From Crenalkalicoccus roseus (GTDB taxonomy: Bacteria; Pseudomonadota; Alphaproteobacteria; Acetobacterales; Acetobacteraceae): DNA of 49,566 nt. Shown piece after piece: positions 37,759 through 46,344 of the stretch. Location of the stretch: contig NZ_SJDM01000016.1 in assembly GCF_004761865.1 (NCBI RefSeq), positions 1-49,566 of the forward strand, read 5' to 3'. Both the position numbers and the translations under genes were made by a program. Numbering within the stretch: position 1 is the stretch's first letter; every line of letters starts with the position of its first letter. The notes under the pieces are model-generated. The model saw nothing but the letters and a program-made list of their open reading frames with translations. It ran no database searches and was not told where the DNA came from.

Positions 37759-38787
37759 ATGCGTGCGGCGGTGCTGGACCACTACGGCGAGGACGCGCCA
37801 AGCGTCCGCGACTTCCCCGATCCCGAACCCGCGCCGGGCGAGGCGCTGGTGCGGCTGCGCGCCGCGGCGCTGAACCATGTGGACCTCTACATGCGCGGCG
37901 GCGGCCAGGGCATCACCCACCGCCTGCCGCTGGTGCTCGGCGTGGACGGCGCCGGAGAGGTGGTCTCGGCGCCGGATGGGAGCGGCCTCTCCCCCGGCGA
38001 CCGCGTGCTGCTCTACCCCGCCGCCTTCTGCGGCCGCTGCCCGGAATGCCAGCGCGGCGAGCAGCCCCTCTGCGCGCGGGTGCGCATTGCGGGCGAGCAC
38101 CGCCACGGCACCTTCGCCGAGCTGATCGCCATGCCCGCCGCCTGCTGGCTGCCGATTCCGGCCGGGATCGGCTTCGAGGAGGCGGCGGCGCTGCCCGTCG
38201 CCTACCTGACCGCTTGGCGGATGCTGTTCGGCTGGGACCGGCCGCTCGGCCCCGGGCAGACGGTGCTGGTGGTGGGCGCCGGCGGCGGCGTCGCCAGCGC
38301 CTGCGTGCAGCTCGCCCATCTCGCCGGGGCGCGGGTGCTGGCCACCTCCTCCTCGCCGGAGAAGCTGGCCCATGCCGCCGCCCTCGGCGCCGCGGTGACG
38401 ATCGACTACCGCACCGAGGACGTGCCGAAGCGCGTGCTGGCGGAGACCGGCGGCGCCGGGGTGGACCTCGTGGTGGACAATGTCGGGGCCGCCACCTGGG
38501 GGCAGTCGCTCCGCGCGGTGCGGCGCGGCGGGCGCGTCGTCACCTGCGGCGCCACCACCGGCGGCGACCCGCCGGCGGAGCTGCAGCGCCTGTTCATCCG
38601 CCAGATCCAGATCCAGGGCTCGACCATGGGCAGCCTGGAGGAGTTCCGCCGCCTCCTGGCCGTGGTGGCGGCCGGCCGCCTGCGTCCCGCCATCGAGCGG
38701 GTCTTCACGCTGGAGGAGGTGCCGGCGGCGCTGGCCCATCTCGCCGCCGGGGCGCAGCGCGGCAAGCTGGTGCTGCGGATCGGCTGA
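37759..38787 (+). CDS. zinc-dependent MDR alcohol dehydrogenase / quinone reductase-like
   Basis: The 342-residue medium-chain dehydrogenase shows the GroES-like N-domain (ALNHVDLYMRGGGQGITHRL with LVLGVDGAGEVV), a structural zinc loop CGRCPECQRGEQPLC near residue 92, and a Rossmann domain with VLVVGAGGGVASACVQLAHL. It oxidises or reduces an unknown alcohol, aldehyde or enone with NAD(P)H. It starts 41 bp after badR with GGGAGG upstream. It may therefore be cotranscribed with the regulator, but no member of the known bad pathway needs it. A strong hairpin follows. Confidence 0.87.
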   Translation: MRAAVLDHYGEDAPSVRDFPDPEPAPGEALVRLRAAALNHVDLYMRGGGQGITHRLPLVLGVDGAGEVVSAPDGSGLSPGDRVLLYPAAFCGRCPECQRGEQPLCARVRIAGEHRHGTFAELIAMPAACWLPIPAGIGFEEAAALPVAYLTAWRMLFGWDRPLGPGQTVLVVGAGGGVASACVQLAHLAGARVLATSSSPEKLAHAAALGAAVTIDYRTEDVPKRVLAETGGAGVDLVVDNVGAATWGQSLRAVRRGGRVVTCGATTGGDPPAELQRLFIRQIQIQGSTMGSLEEFRRLLAVVAAGRLRPAIERVFTLEEVPAALAHLAAGAQRGKLVLRIG

Positions 38788-38793
38788 CCGGCG

Positions 38794-38820
38794 GCCGGGG
38801 CGGGCCGCGCCCGCCCCGGC
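38794..38820. terminator. bidirectional hairpin terminator between convergent genes
   Basis: An 11-bp perfect GC stem GCCGGGGCGGG / CCCGCCCCGGC with loop CCGCG lies between the alcohol dehydrogenase and the TRAP large-permease stop codons. There is no T-run, as is common in such GC-rich genomes. Confidence 0.6.
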
Positions 38821-38833
38821 GCGGCGGCATCGC

Positions 38834-40243
38834 CTACCGGAACACCGGCATCGCGTCGTCCGGCGGCAGGTCGGGCAGCGGCACGTCGATGATGACCGTG
38901 CTCGGATCCACCTTCGGGCCGCGGTCGAGGAAGTAGGTCACGCTCTCCGGCCACATCAGCACGATCGCGACCAGCACCAGTTGCAGGCACAGCCAGGGGA
39001 TGGCGCCGAGATAGATGTCCTTGGTCAGCACCTCCTTCGGCGCGATGCCGCGCAGGTAGAACAGCGCGAAGCCGAAGGGCGGGTGCATGAAGCTGGTCTG
39101 CATGTTCACTCCGACCAGCACCCCGAACCACACCAAGTCGATCCCGAGCTTGGCCGCCACCGGGGCGAGCAGCGGGATGACGATGAAGGCGATCTCGAAG
39201 AAGTCGAGGAAGAAGGCGAGCAGGAAGATGAACACCTGGGTGAAGACCAGGAAGCCCATCGCCCCGCCCGGAAGCTGGGTCAGCAGGTGCTCGATCCAGA
39301 TGCTGCCGTCCACCCCCTGGAACACCAGGGCGAACACCGTGGCGCCGATCAGGATGAAGATCACCATGGAGGTGATGCGCATGGTGTTGGCCATGGCCTG
39401 GCGCAGCAGGGCGTAGGTGAAGCGCCGGTTCAGCACCGCAAGCAGGGTCGCGCCGACCACGCCCATCGCCCCCGCCTCGGTCGGCGTGGCGAGGCCGAGG
39501 AAGATCGTGCCGAGCACCATGAAGATCAGCACGATCGAGGGCACCATGCCCCGGATCACCCGCCACCACAGCGACCAGCCGCGCGGCACCAGCGCCTCCG
39601 GCGGCAGGGGCGGCACCTTGTGCGGCGCCACCAAGCTGACCACGGCGATGAAGGAGAGGAACAGCAGCACCTGCATCGCCGCCGGGCCGATCGCGCCGGC
39701 ATACATCTCGCCCACCGAGCGGCCGAGCTGGTCGCCGAGCACGATCAGCACCAGCGAGGGCGGGATGATCTGGGTGATGGTGCCCGAGGCGGCGATCACG
39801 CCGGTGGCGATGCGCAGGTCGTAGCCGTAGCGCATCATGATCGGCAGGCTGATCATGCCCATCGCGATCACGCTCGCGGCCACCGTACCGGTGATGGCGC
39901 CGAGCACCGCGCCGACCAGGATCACCGCATAGGCGAGGCCACCGGGGATCTTGCCGAAGAGCTGCCCGGTGCCCTCCAGCAGGTCCTCGGCGAGGCCGCA
40001 GCGCTCCAGGATCGCCCCCATCAGGGTGAAGAAGGGGATCGCCAGCAGCAGGTCGTTCGACAGGATGCCGAAGATGCGCAGCGGCAGGTTGCCGAGATAG
40101 GCCTCGGTGAAGAAGCCGAGCTCGATCGAGATGAAGCCAAAGAACAGCCCCACGGCGGCGAGGCTGAAGGCGACCGGAAAGCCGATCAGCAGGAACAGGA
40201 CGAGCCCGCCGAACATCAGCGGGGGCATGATCTCGATGTTCAT
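38834..40243 (-). CDS. TRAP transporter large permease (COG4664 / FcbT3-like)
   Basis: The 469-residue protein has the DctM layout with GGLVLFLLIGFPVAFSLAAV, AITGTVAASVIAMGMISLPI, ASGTITQIIPPSLVLIVLGD and GLATPTEAGAMGVVGATLLA. The length and the inserted loop RFTYALLRQAMANTMRITSM match the longer mannitol/chloroaromatic subgroup. Its partner, the small permease, lies 49 bp upstream. No binding protein gene adjoins them. Convergence with the BadR-linked alcohol dehydrogenase suggests, but does not prove, uptake of an aromatic or alicyclic acid. Confidence 0.9.
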   Translation of the reverse strand: MNIEIMPPLMFGGLVLFLLIGFPVAFSLAAVGLFFGFISIELGFFTEAYLGNLPLRIFGILSNDLLLAIPFFTLMGAILERCGLAEDLLEGTGQLFGKIPGGLAYAVILVGAVLGAITGTVAASVIAMGMISLPIMMRYGYDLRIATGVIAASGTITQIIPPSLVLIVLGDQLGRSVGEMYAGAIGPAAMQVLLFLSFIAVVSLVAPHKVPPLPPEALVPRGWSLWWRVIRGMVPSIVLIFMVLGTIFLGLATPTEAGAMGVVGATLLAVLNRRFTYALLRQAMANTMRITSMVIFILIGATVFALVFQGVDGSIWIEHLLTQLPGGAMGFLVFTQVFIFLLAFFLDFFEIAFIVIPLLAPVAAKLGIDLVWFGVLVGVNMQTSFMHPPFGFALFYLRGIAPKEVLTKDIYLGAIPWLCLQLVLVAIVLMWPESVTYFLDRGPKVDPSTVIIDVPLPDLPPDDAMPVFR

Positions 40244-40292
40244 GGGGCGGGCGCGTCGGATCCGGGCGGGGGAGGGGTCGGCAAGGGCGGCG

Positions 40293-40841
40293 TCATTGGT
40301 CGGGGCGCTGGTACTCGACCACCGCCTCGCCCTCCGGCTGCAGGCCCCGCAGCAGGGCGATGCGCTTGATCAGCTCCGAGACGCCCTGCAGCGCGAGCAG
40401 GGTGAAGCCGAGCGGCATCAGCAGCTTCACCGGCCAGCGCAGCAGCCCGCCGGCGTTCGGCGAGCCCTCGCCGCGCTGGAAGCTGTCCCAGAAGAAGGGC
40501 CAGGTCATCCAGACGAGCAGGCCGATCGCCGGCAGCATGAAGAAGACGAAGCCGAACACGTCCACCCAGAGACGCCTGCGCTCCGAAAGCATGCCGTAGA
40601 CCAGGTCCACCCGGACATGGCCGTTGCGGTTCAGCGTCCAGGAGGCGCCGAGCATCACCACGCCGGCGAACAGGTACCACTGCGCCTCCAGCCAGGCGTT
40701 GGAGGAGTAGGAGAAGCCGTAGCGGATGAAGGCGTTGCTGGCGCTGACCGCGCAGGCGAACAGCACCATCCACTCCGCGACGCGGCCGAATTGCGCGTTC
40801 ACCCCGTCCACGAAGCGGCTGAAGGCAAGCAGGGCACGCAT
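40293..40841 (-). CDS. TRAP transporter small permease (COG4665 / FcbT2-like)
   Basis: From ATG 40841 the 182-residue protein has four membrane segments. Landmarks are VDGVNAQFGRVAEWMVLFAC, NAWLEAQWYLFAGVVMLGAS, LNRNGHVRVDLVYGMLSERR and VFFMLPAIGLLVWMTWPFFW. The E-A-Q-W-Y segment and long cytoplasmic tail fit the FcbT2 subgroup that pairs with long large permeases. Starts further upstream are in arginine/proline-rich non-coding-like sequence. It is first in a two-gene minus-strand unit and diverges from the hyf operon across about 250 bp in which I see no clear motif. Confidence 0.87.
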   Translation of the reverse strand: MRALLAFSRFVDGVNAQFGRVAEWMVLFACAVSASNAFIRYGFSYSSNAWLEAQWYLFAGVVMLGASWTLNRNGHVRVDLVYGMLSERRRLWVDVFGFVFFMLPAIGLLVWMTWPFFWDSFQRGEGSPNAGGLLRWPVKLLMPLGFTLLALQGVSELIKRIALLRGLQPEGEAVVEYQRPDQ

Positions 40842-41095
40842 GCCAAGCGAACTCCCGGGCCGTCGGCCCCGCGCGTCACGGAACAGGGCGCGGTCGCGGC
40901 TGCGCCTCCTTCCCGTTCCGCATGGCGGCCGGTTACAGCATGGCCGCCGCCGCCGCGCCAGAGCCTTTTCGGGCGGGGGATGCGGCGGGAACAAGGCCGG
41001 AAAGCCCGCGCCGCCGCCGGAGCAGGCACTTCCCCCTCGTCGCCATGGCCGCGGGGGGATAGTCTGCCGCCCGTGCGCGTCACGTCCTTGCCGCC

Positions 41096-43114
41096 GTGCT
41101 GACGGCGCTCGCCAGCCTTGTCGGACTGCTCGTCCTCCTCGCCGCAGCCGCCGTGCCGCTCGGGCGGCGGCGGCAGGGCGGGGCGGTGGTGCATGGCGCC
41201 TGCCTCGCCGCCGCGGCGCTACTCGCCCTGCTCGCCGCCGCGGCGCTGGCCGTGGGGCCGCCGGAGGCGCCGCTGCGCCTGCCCCTCGGCCCTCCCTGGA
41301 GCCGGATGGTGCTGGCGCTCGACGGGCTCTCGGCCTGGTTCCTGCTGCTGCTGGGCCTCTCGGGGGCCGCCGCCTCGCTCTTCGCGCTCGGCCACCCGCC
41401 GGGGCCGGCGCGCACCCTGCCGCCCTATCCGCTCTTCCTCGCCGGCATGGCGCTGACCCTGCTGGCGGCGGACGCCTTCACGCTGCTGTTCGGCTTCGAG
41501 CTGATGTCGCTCGCCTCCTGGGCGCTGGTCGCGGCGGAACACCAGCGGGCGGAGAGCCGGCGGGCGGCGCGGCTCTACCTGGTCTTCGCCGCCTTCTCCG
41601 CCCTCTGCCTGATCCCGGCCTTCGGGCTGCTCGCCGGCCCGACCGGGGCGCTGGAATTCGCCACCCTGCGCACCCTGCCGCCCGAGGGGGCGCGGGGGGC
41701 GGCGGTGCTGGCGCTGGCGCTGCTCGGCGCCGGGGCGAAGGCGGGGCTGGTGCCGCTGCACGCCTGGCTGCCGCTGGCCCACCCGGCGGCGCCGAGCCAC
41801 GTCTCGGCGCTGATGTCGGGGGTGATGACCAAGGTGGCGCTCTACGTGCTGGCGCGGCTGGTGCTGGACCTGTGCGGGCCGGCGCAGCCCTCCTGGTGGG
41901 GGCTGCCGCTGCTGGCGCTCGGCGCCGCCTCGGCGCTGCTCGGCGCGCTGCGGGCGGCGCTGGAGGAGGACGCGAAGGCCCTGCTCGCCTGCTCCACCAT
42001 CGAGAATGTCGGCCTCATCACCATCGGGCTCGGGCTGGCGCTGGTGTTCCGCGGCGCCGATCTCGCCGCCCTCGCCGCGCTGGCGCTTTCGGCCGCGCTG
42101 CTGCACGCGCTGAACCATGGCGTGTTCAAGACCCTGCTGTTCCTCGCCGCGGGGGCGGTGGCGCATGCCGCCGGAAGCCGCGCCCTCGGGCGGCTCGGCG
42201 GGCTGGTCCACGCCATGCCCGTCACCGCCGCCTGCGCGCTGGTCGGCGCGCTCGCCGCCGCCGCGCTGCCGCCGCTCTCCGGCTTCGCCGGGGAGTGGCT
42301 GCTGCTGCAGGCGCTGATCGCAGGCTGGCGCGTGGCGGACATCGCCTTCCAGGTGGCGATCGCCGCCACCCTCGCCCTCGCCGCCATGGCCGCGGCGCTG
42401 GCCGCCGCCGCGATGGTGCGGCTGTTCGGCGTGGCCTTCCTCGGCCGGCCGCGCACGCCGCGCGGCGCCGGCGCGCACGAGGTCTCGGCGCCGGAGCGCT
42501 GGGCGATGATCCTGCCCGCCGGCCTCACCGTGCTGCTCGGCCTGTTCCCGGCGCCGGTGCTGCGCCTCGCGGAACCCGCCATCGCCGCGCTGGCCGGGCC
42601 GGTGGCGCTGGCGCCGGCGCGCGGCCTCTCGCTCTGGGCCGGGGACGGGGCCACGGCCTACCTGCCGCTGGTCGCCGCGGCGCTGCTGGCGCTGGCCGGG
42701 GCGGCGCTGGCCTTCGCGGTGCGCCGCCGCTCCCCCCTGCCGGCCGCGCGGGGGCCCGCCTGGGATTGCGGCTTCATCGCCCCCCCCGCCCACCTGCCCT
42801 TCGGCGACCCGCTGACCCAGCCGGGGCCGGCCGGCATCGCCCAGCCGCTGCGGCGCATGCTGGGGGAGGCGCTGCTCCGCGCCCGCGAGCGGGTGGACAT
42901 GCCCGAGCCCGGCGAGACCCGTCCCGCCCGCCATGCCGCGGGCTTCCGCGACCCGTCCCTGCCGCTGCTGCTCGCCCCCGCCGCCTGGCTGCGGGAGAGG
43001 CTGGCGGATCAGGGGGAGCGGCTGCGCCACCTCACCATCCGGCGCTGGCTCTCCCTTTCCTTCGCCACGCTGGTGGCGCTGCTGGCCCTGCTCGCCTGGC
43101 TGGAGGCGCGGTGA
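41096..43114 (+). CDS. hyfB: hydrogenase-4 component B / NuoL-like antiporter subunit
   Basis: The 672-residue membrane protein is a proton-pumping antiporter subunit of the Mrp/NuoL family. Landmarks are LFGFELMSLASWALVAAEHQ, GLVPLHAWLPLAHPAAPSHV (Lys and Glu channel region), LACSTIENVGLITIGLGLAL and ALNHGVFKTLLFLAAGAVAH. About 15-16 helices are expected, ending in LSLSFATLVALLALLAWL. The start is a GTG (41096-41098) with no clear ribosome-binding site, so the N-terminus is tentative. It opens a six-gene operon with hyfCEFGI, with one-base overlap to hyfC. It should couple electron transfer to ion translocation. Confidence 0.88.
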   Translation: MLTALASLVGLLVLLAAAAVPLGRRRQGGAVVHGACLAAAALLALLAAAALAVGPPEAPLRLPLGPPWSRMVLALDGLSAWFLLLLGLSGAAASLFALGHPPGPARTLPPYPLFLAGMALTLLAADAFTLLFGFELMSLASWALVAAEHQRAESRRAARLYLVFAAFSALCLIPAFGLLAGPTGALEFATLRTLPPEGARGAAVLALALLGAGAKAGLVPLHAWLPLAHPAAPSHVSALMSGVMTKVALYVLARLVLDLCGPAQPSWWGLPLLALGAASALLGALRAALEEDAKALLACSTIENVGLITIGLGLALVFRGADLAALAALALSAALLHALNHGVFKTLLFLAAGAVAHAAGSRALGRLGGLVHAMPVTAACALVGALAAAALPPLSGFAGEWLLLQALIAGWRVADIAFQVAIAATLALAAMAAALAAAAMVRLFGVAFLGRPRTPRGAGAHEVSAPERWAMILPAGLTVLLGLFPAPVLRLAEPAIAALAGPVALAPARGLSLWAGDGATAYLPLVAAALLALAGAALAFAVRRRSPLPAARGPAWDCGFIAPPAHLPFGDPLTQPGPAGIAQPLRRMLGEALLRARERVDMPEPGETRPARHAAGFRDPSLPLLLAPAAWLRERLADQGERLRHLTIRRWLSLSFATLVALLALLAWLEAR

Positions 43115-44073
43115 TGGCGCTGCTCGGCGCGGTGCTGGCGCAGCTTCTCCACCTCGCGCTGCTGCTCGCCGCGGCGCCGCTGGTGGTGGGGGGCACGCGG
43201 TGGATGAAGGCGCGGCTGACGGGACGGCGCGGCCCTTCGCCGCTGCAGCCCTTCCGCGACCTCGACAAGCTGCTGCGCAAGCGCCCGCTGCTGGCGGAGA
43301 ACGCTTCCTGGATCTCAGAATGGGCGCCCCATGCCGCGCTGGCGGCGACGATCCTGGCCGCGGCGCTGGTGCCGAGCTTCGCGCGCGGCATGGTGCTGGC
43401 GCCGGCGGCGGATCTGGTGCTGCTGGCGGGGCTGCTGGCGATCGCGCGCGTCGCGCTGGCGCTGGCGGGGATGGATGTCGGCACCGCCTTCGGCGGCCTC
43501 GGCGCGGCGCGGGAGATGAGCTTTTCCGCCTTCGCCGAGCCGGCGCTGATCCTCTGCGTGCTGGTCCTCGCCATCCTGGCGGGGACGACGAACCTGGACG
43601 TGATCGCCGCCACCATGCGCGAAGGCCAGCTCGGCCTGCGCGTCTCGCTCGCCCTGGCGCTGCTGGCGCTGGCCGCCGTGGCGGTGGCGGAGAATGCCCG
43701 CATCCCGGTGGACAACCCGGCGACGCATCTGGAGCTGACCATGGTGCACGAGGCGATGCTGCTGGAATCCTCCGGCCGCCACCTGGCGCTGTGGGAATAC
43801 CAGTCGGCGCTGCGGCTGACGCTGTGGCTGGCGCTGCTGGCGGCGGTGTTCCTGCCCTTCGGCACCGCGCCGGCCGGGGCGGGGCCGCTCGCCTGGGTGC
43901 TCGGCCTGCTGGCCTGGGTGGCGAAGATCGGCGCGCTGGCGGCGGTGCTAGCGGCGTTCGAGAGCGCGATCGCCAAGATGCGGGTCTTCCGCGTGCCCGA
44001 ATTCCTCGGCGCCGCGCTGCTGTTGGCGCTGATGGCCGCGGCCCTGCTGTTCGTGAGCACGGGGCTGGCATGA
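43114..44073 (+). CDS. hyfC: hydrogenase-4 component C / NuoH-like membrane subunit
   Basis: The 319-residue protein resembles NuoH/HycD. WMKARLTGRRGPSPLQPFRD with LDKLLRKRPLL is the quinone-loop equivalent. VAENARIPVDNPATHLELTM followed by VHEAMLLE is the highly conserved acidic loop at the membrane interface. Eight helices are expected. It anchors the hydrophilic arm and links it to the proton-pumping subunits. Its ATG shares one base with the hyfB stop (TGATG). The next gene, hyfE, is 163 bp away across a palindromic element, the only gap in the operon. Confidence 0.9.
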   Translation: MALLGAVLAQLLHLALLLAAAPLVVGGTRWMKARLTGRRGPSPLQPFRDLDKLLRKRPLLAENASWISEWAPHAALAATILAAALVPSFARGMVLAPAADLVLLAGLLAIARVALALAGMDVGTAFGGLGAAREMSFSAFAEPALILCVLVLAILAGTTNLDVIAATMREGQLGLRVSLALALLALAAVAVAENARIPVDNPATHLELTMVHEAMLLESSGRHLALWEYQSALRLTLWLALLAAVFLPFGTAPAGAGPLAWVLGLLAWVAKIGALAAVLAAFESAIAKMRVFRVPEFLGAALLLALMAAALLFVSTGLA

Positions 44074-44114
44074 CACGACGCTCCACCATGCGGCGCGCGA
44101 CCCGGTGGCGCGCC

Positions 44115-44235
44115 GAGGGCGCGAACGCGGCCCGCGCGGAGTCGCGCGCAAGCCAAGGCCGCGGTCGGGCTCCCATCGCAGGCGCGCCTGCGATGGGAGC
44201 CCGTGGCGGCCGCCCGGCGCCTGAGGGCACGAACG
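44115..44235. repeat. palindromic element flanked by 13-bp direct repeats between hyfC and hyfE
   Basis: Bases 44167-44202 form a perfect 36-bp palindrome with half-site GGGCTCCCATCGCAGGCG. GGCCGC/GCGGCC arms outside it extend the stem with a bulge. GAGGGCGCGAACG (44115-44127) and GAGGGCACGAACG (44223-44235) are near-identical direct repeats at the borders. This resembles a small mobile or REP-type element inserted into the operon. It would form a very stable hairpin in the mRNA. Confidence 0.6.
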
Positions 44236-44236
44236 G

Positions 44237-44905
44237 ATGACCTTCGGCCAGCTTCCCTACGACGTGGCGCATCTGCTGGGCGGCATCATGGTGCTGCTCT
44301 CCTTCGTGCTGCTCTACCAGCGGCGCGTCTCGGCGGTGATCGGCGCCTTCGCGGTGCAGGGGGGCGTGCTGGCCGCCGCCGCCGCCTGGCAGGCCTGGGT
44401 GCAGGGCTCGCCGCATCTCTACGTGACGGCGCTGATCGCCCTCGTCGCCAAGGCGGCGCTGATCCCGCTGGCGCTGCGGGCGCTGGTGCGGCGGCTCGAC
44501 CTGCACCGCACCGTGGAGACGGCGCTCGGCATCGGGCCGAGCCTGATCGCCGGCGTCGCGGTGGTGGCGCTGGCGATCCTGGTGGTGCTGCCCGTCACCG
44601 CCCGCGTCGCCATCGGCACGCGGGAGGAGATGGCGCTCGCCCTTTCCGTGATCCTGCTCGGCATGCTGATGATGATCACCCGCCGCAACGCCATCCTGCA
44701 GGTGGTCGGGCTGATGAGCATGGAGAACGGGCTGATCCTCGCCGCCGTCGGCGCCGCCGGCATGCCGCTGGTGGTGGAGCTCTCCACCGCCGCGCTGGTG
44801 CTGCTGGCCTTCGTGGTGGGCGGCGTCTTCGTGTTCCAGATCCGCGAGCGCTTCGACAGCGTGGACATCGGCTTCCTCGAGATCCATCGCGGGGAGCGGC
44901 GCTGA
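44237..44905 (+). CDS. hyfE: hydrogenase-4 component E (HyfE / NuoK-like)
   Basis: The 222-residue protein has seven likely helices. The NuoK-like part is at the C-terminus: ALSVILLGMLMMITRRNAIL, QVVGLMSMENGLILAAVGAA and VELSTAALVLLAFVVGGVFV. The Glu in MSMENG corresponds to the channel glutamate of NuoK. Family proteins of about 210-220 residues are typical for Hyf and related complexes. It is coupled to hyfF by a one-base stop/start overlap. The start follows the downstream direct repeat by one base, so the element sits immediately in front of the gene. Confidence 0.88.
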   Translation: MTFGQLPYDVAHLLGGIMVLLSFVLLYQRRVSAVIGAFAVQGGVLAAAAAWQAWVQGSPHLYVTALIALVAKAALIPLALRALVRRLDLHRTVETALGIGPSLIAGVAVVALAILVVLPVTARVAIGTREEMALALSVILLGMLMMITRRNAILQVVGLMSMENGLILAAVGAAGMPLVVELSTAALVLLAFVVGGVFVFQIRERFDSVDIGFLEIHRGERR

Positions 44906-46344
44906 TGCCGCTGCCCTGGATCGTGGTGCTGCTGCCCTGGGCCGGCGCGCTGGCGCTCGCGGCCATCGCGGCGCCTCGCCTCGCCGCGCGCGTCAACATC
45001 GGCGTCGCCGCCCTCACCTTCCCGCTGGCGCTGCTGCTGCTGTTCCAGCCGCACGGGGTGCAGGGCTGGACGCGGGTGGACGCGCTGAACGCGCCCTTCG
45101 TCGCGCTCGCCGCCTTCATCGGCCTGACCACCGCCGTCTTCTCCGCCGGCCAGCTCGACGCCGAGCGGTTCGACGCGCTCAGGCTGCGCGCCTACCACGC
45201 CGCCTTCCAGCTCTTCCTCGGGGCGCAGGCGCTGGCGCTGCTCTCCGACAATCTCGGCATCATGTGGGTGGCGATCGAGATCGCGACGCTGGCCAGCGTG
45301 CTGATGGTGGCGGTGCACAACACCCCCGCGGCGATCGAGGCGGCGTGGAAGTTCTTCCTGCTCTGCGGCGTCGGCATCGCGCTGGCGCTGTTCGGCACCA
45401 TCGTCCTCTACCTGGCGGCGCAGGCGGTGGGGGGAGCGGGCGAGGCCGGCCTCTCCTGGGCCTCGCTGCACGCGGTGGCGGCGGAATGCGACCCGGGGCT
45501 GCTCAACCTCGCCTTCGTCTTCCTGCTGGTCGGCTACGGCACCAAGGCCGGGCTGGTGCCGCTGCACGCCTGGCTGCCGGACGCCGAGGCGGAGGGGCCG
45601 ATCGCCATCTCCGCCGTGCTCTCCGGCCTGCTGCTGAACGCGGCGCTGATGGCGGTGCTGCGCGCCAAGGCGATCGTCGGCGCCAATCCGGAGGCGGTGG
45701 CGCCCGGCCCCTTCCTGCTCGCGCTCGGACTCGCCTCGGTGCTGCTCGCGGGCGTGTCGCTGTGGCGGCGGGCGGATGCGCGGCGCTTCTTCGGCTGGAG
45801 CAGCGTCGGTCACATGGGCATGGCGGCCTTCGCCTTCGGCCTCGGCGGCGCCGCGGCGAACCTCGCGGGGCTCCTGCACATGGCGGGGCATTCGGTGGTG
45901 AAGAGCGCGATCTTCTTCGGCGTCGGCCTCTCGGCGCGCATCAAGGGCAGCCAGCGCCTGGCCGACATCGGCGGGCTGATCGGCACGCATCCGCTGCTCG
46001 GCTGGGGGCTTGCCCTCGCCATCGCCGCGGTGGCGGGGCTGCCGCCCTTCCTGCTCTTCGCCAGCGAGTTCCTGCTGCTGCAGGAGACGGCCGGCCGCGC
46101 CTGGTGGCTGGCGCTGCCGCTCGCCCTCGGCCTGTTCCTCACCGTCGCGGCGAAGGTCGCGGCGCTGCAGCGCCTCTGCCTCGGCGATCCCACCCCGGAC
46201 GCGGCGGAGGCGCCGGGCCGGGCGGCGCGGCTGAGCGCGGTGGTGCCGCTCTGGCTGCATCTCGGCCTCGCCCTGCTGCTCGGGCTGCTGATGCCGCCCG
46301 CCCTCGCCGGGCTGATGGCCGAGGCGGCGAGGATCCCGGGATGA
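44905..46344 (+). CDS. hyfF: hydrogenase-4 component F / NuoN-like antiporter subunit
   Basis: The 479-residue polytopic protein carries NLGIMWVAIEIATLASVLMV, the antiporter Glu/Lys region AAWKFFLLCGVGIALALFGT, GTKAGLVPLHAWLPDAEAEG and SSVGHMGMAAFAFGLGG. It is the second ion-pumping subunit. The final helix (WLHLGLALLLGLLMPPALAG) is followed by ATGA overlap with hyfG. Residue patterns are typical of HyfF rather than a stand-alone Mrp antiporter. Confidence 0.9.
   Translation: MPLPWIVVLLPWAGALALAAIAAPRLAARVNIGVAALTFPLALLLLFQPHGVQGWTRVDALNAPFVALAAFIGLTTAVFSAGQLDAERFDALRLRAYHAAFQLFLGAQALALLSDNLGIMWVAIEIATLASVLMVAVHNTPAAIEAAWKFFLLCGVGIALALFGTIVLYLAAQAVGGAGEAGLSWASLHAVAAECDPGLLNLAFVFLLVGYGTKAGLVPLHAWLPDAEAEGPIAISAVLSGLLLNAALMAVLRAKAIVGANPEAVAPGPFLLALGLASVLLAGVSLWRRADARRFFGWSSVGHMGMAAFAFGLGGAAANLAGLLHMAGHSVVKSAIFFGVGLSARIKGSQRLADIGGLIGTHPLLGWGLALAIAAVAGLPPFLLFASEFLLLQETAGRAWWLALPLALGLFLTVAAKVAALQRLCLGDPTPDAAEAPGRAARLSAVVPLWLHLGLALLLGLLMPPALAGLMAEAARIPG

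Noticed and set aside
41219-44887. A 1222-codon minus-strand frame opposite hyfB-hyfE
   Set aside because: Composition is dominated by Arg, Gln, Gly and Ala, as expected for antisense of hydrophobic GC-rich genes. The plus strand carries clear Hyf motifs.
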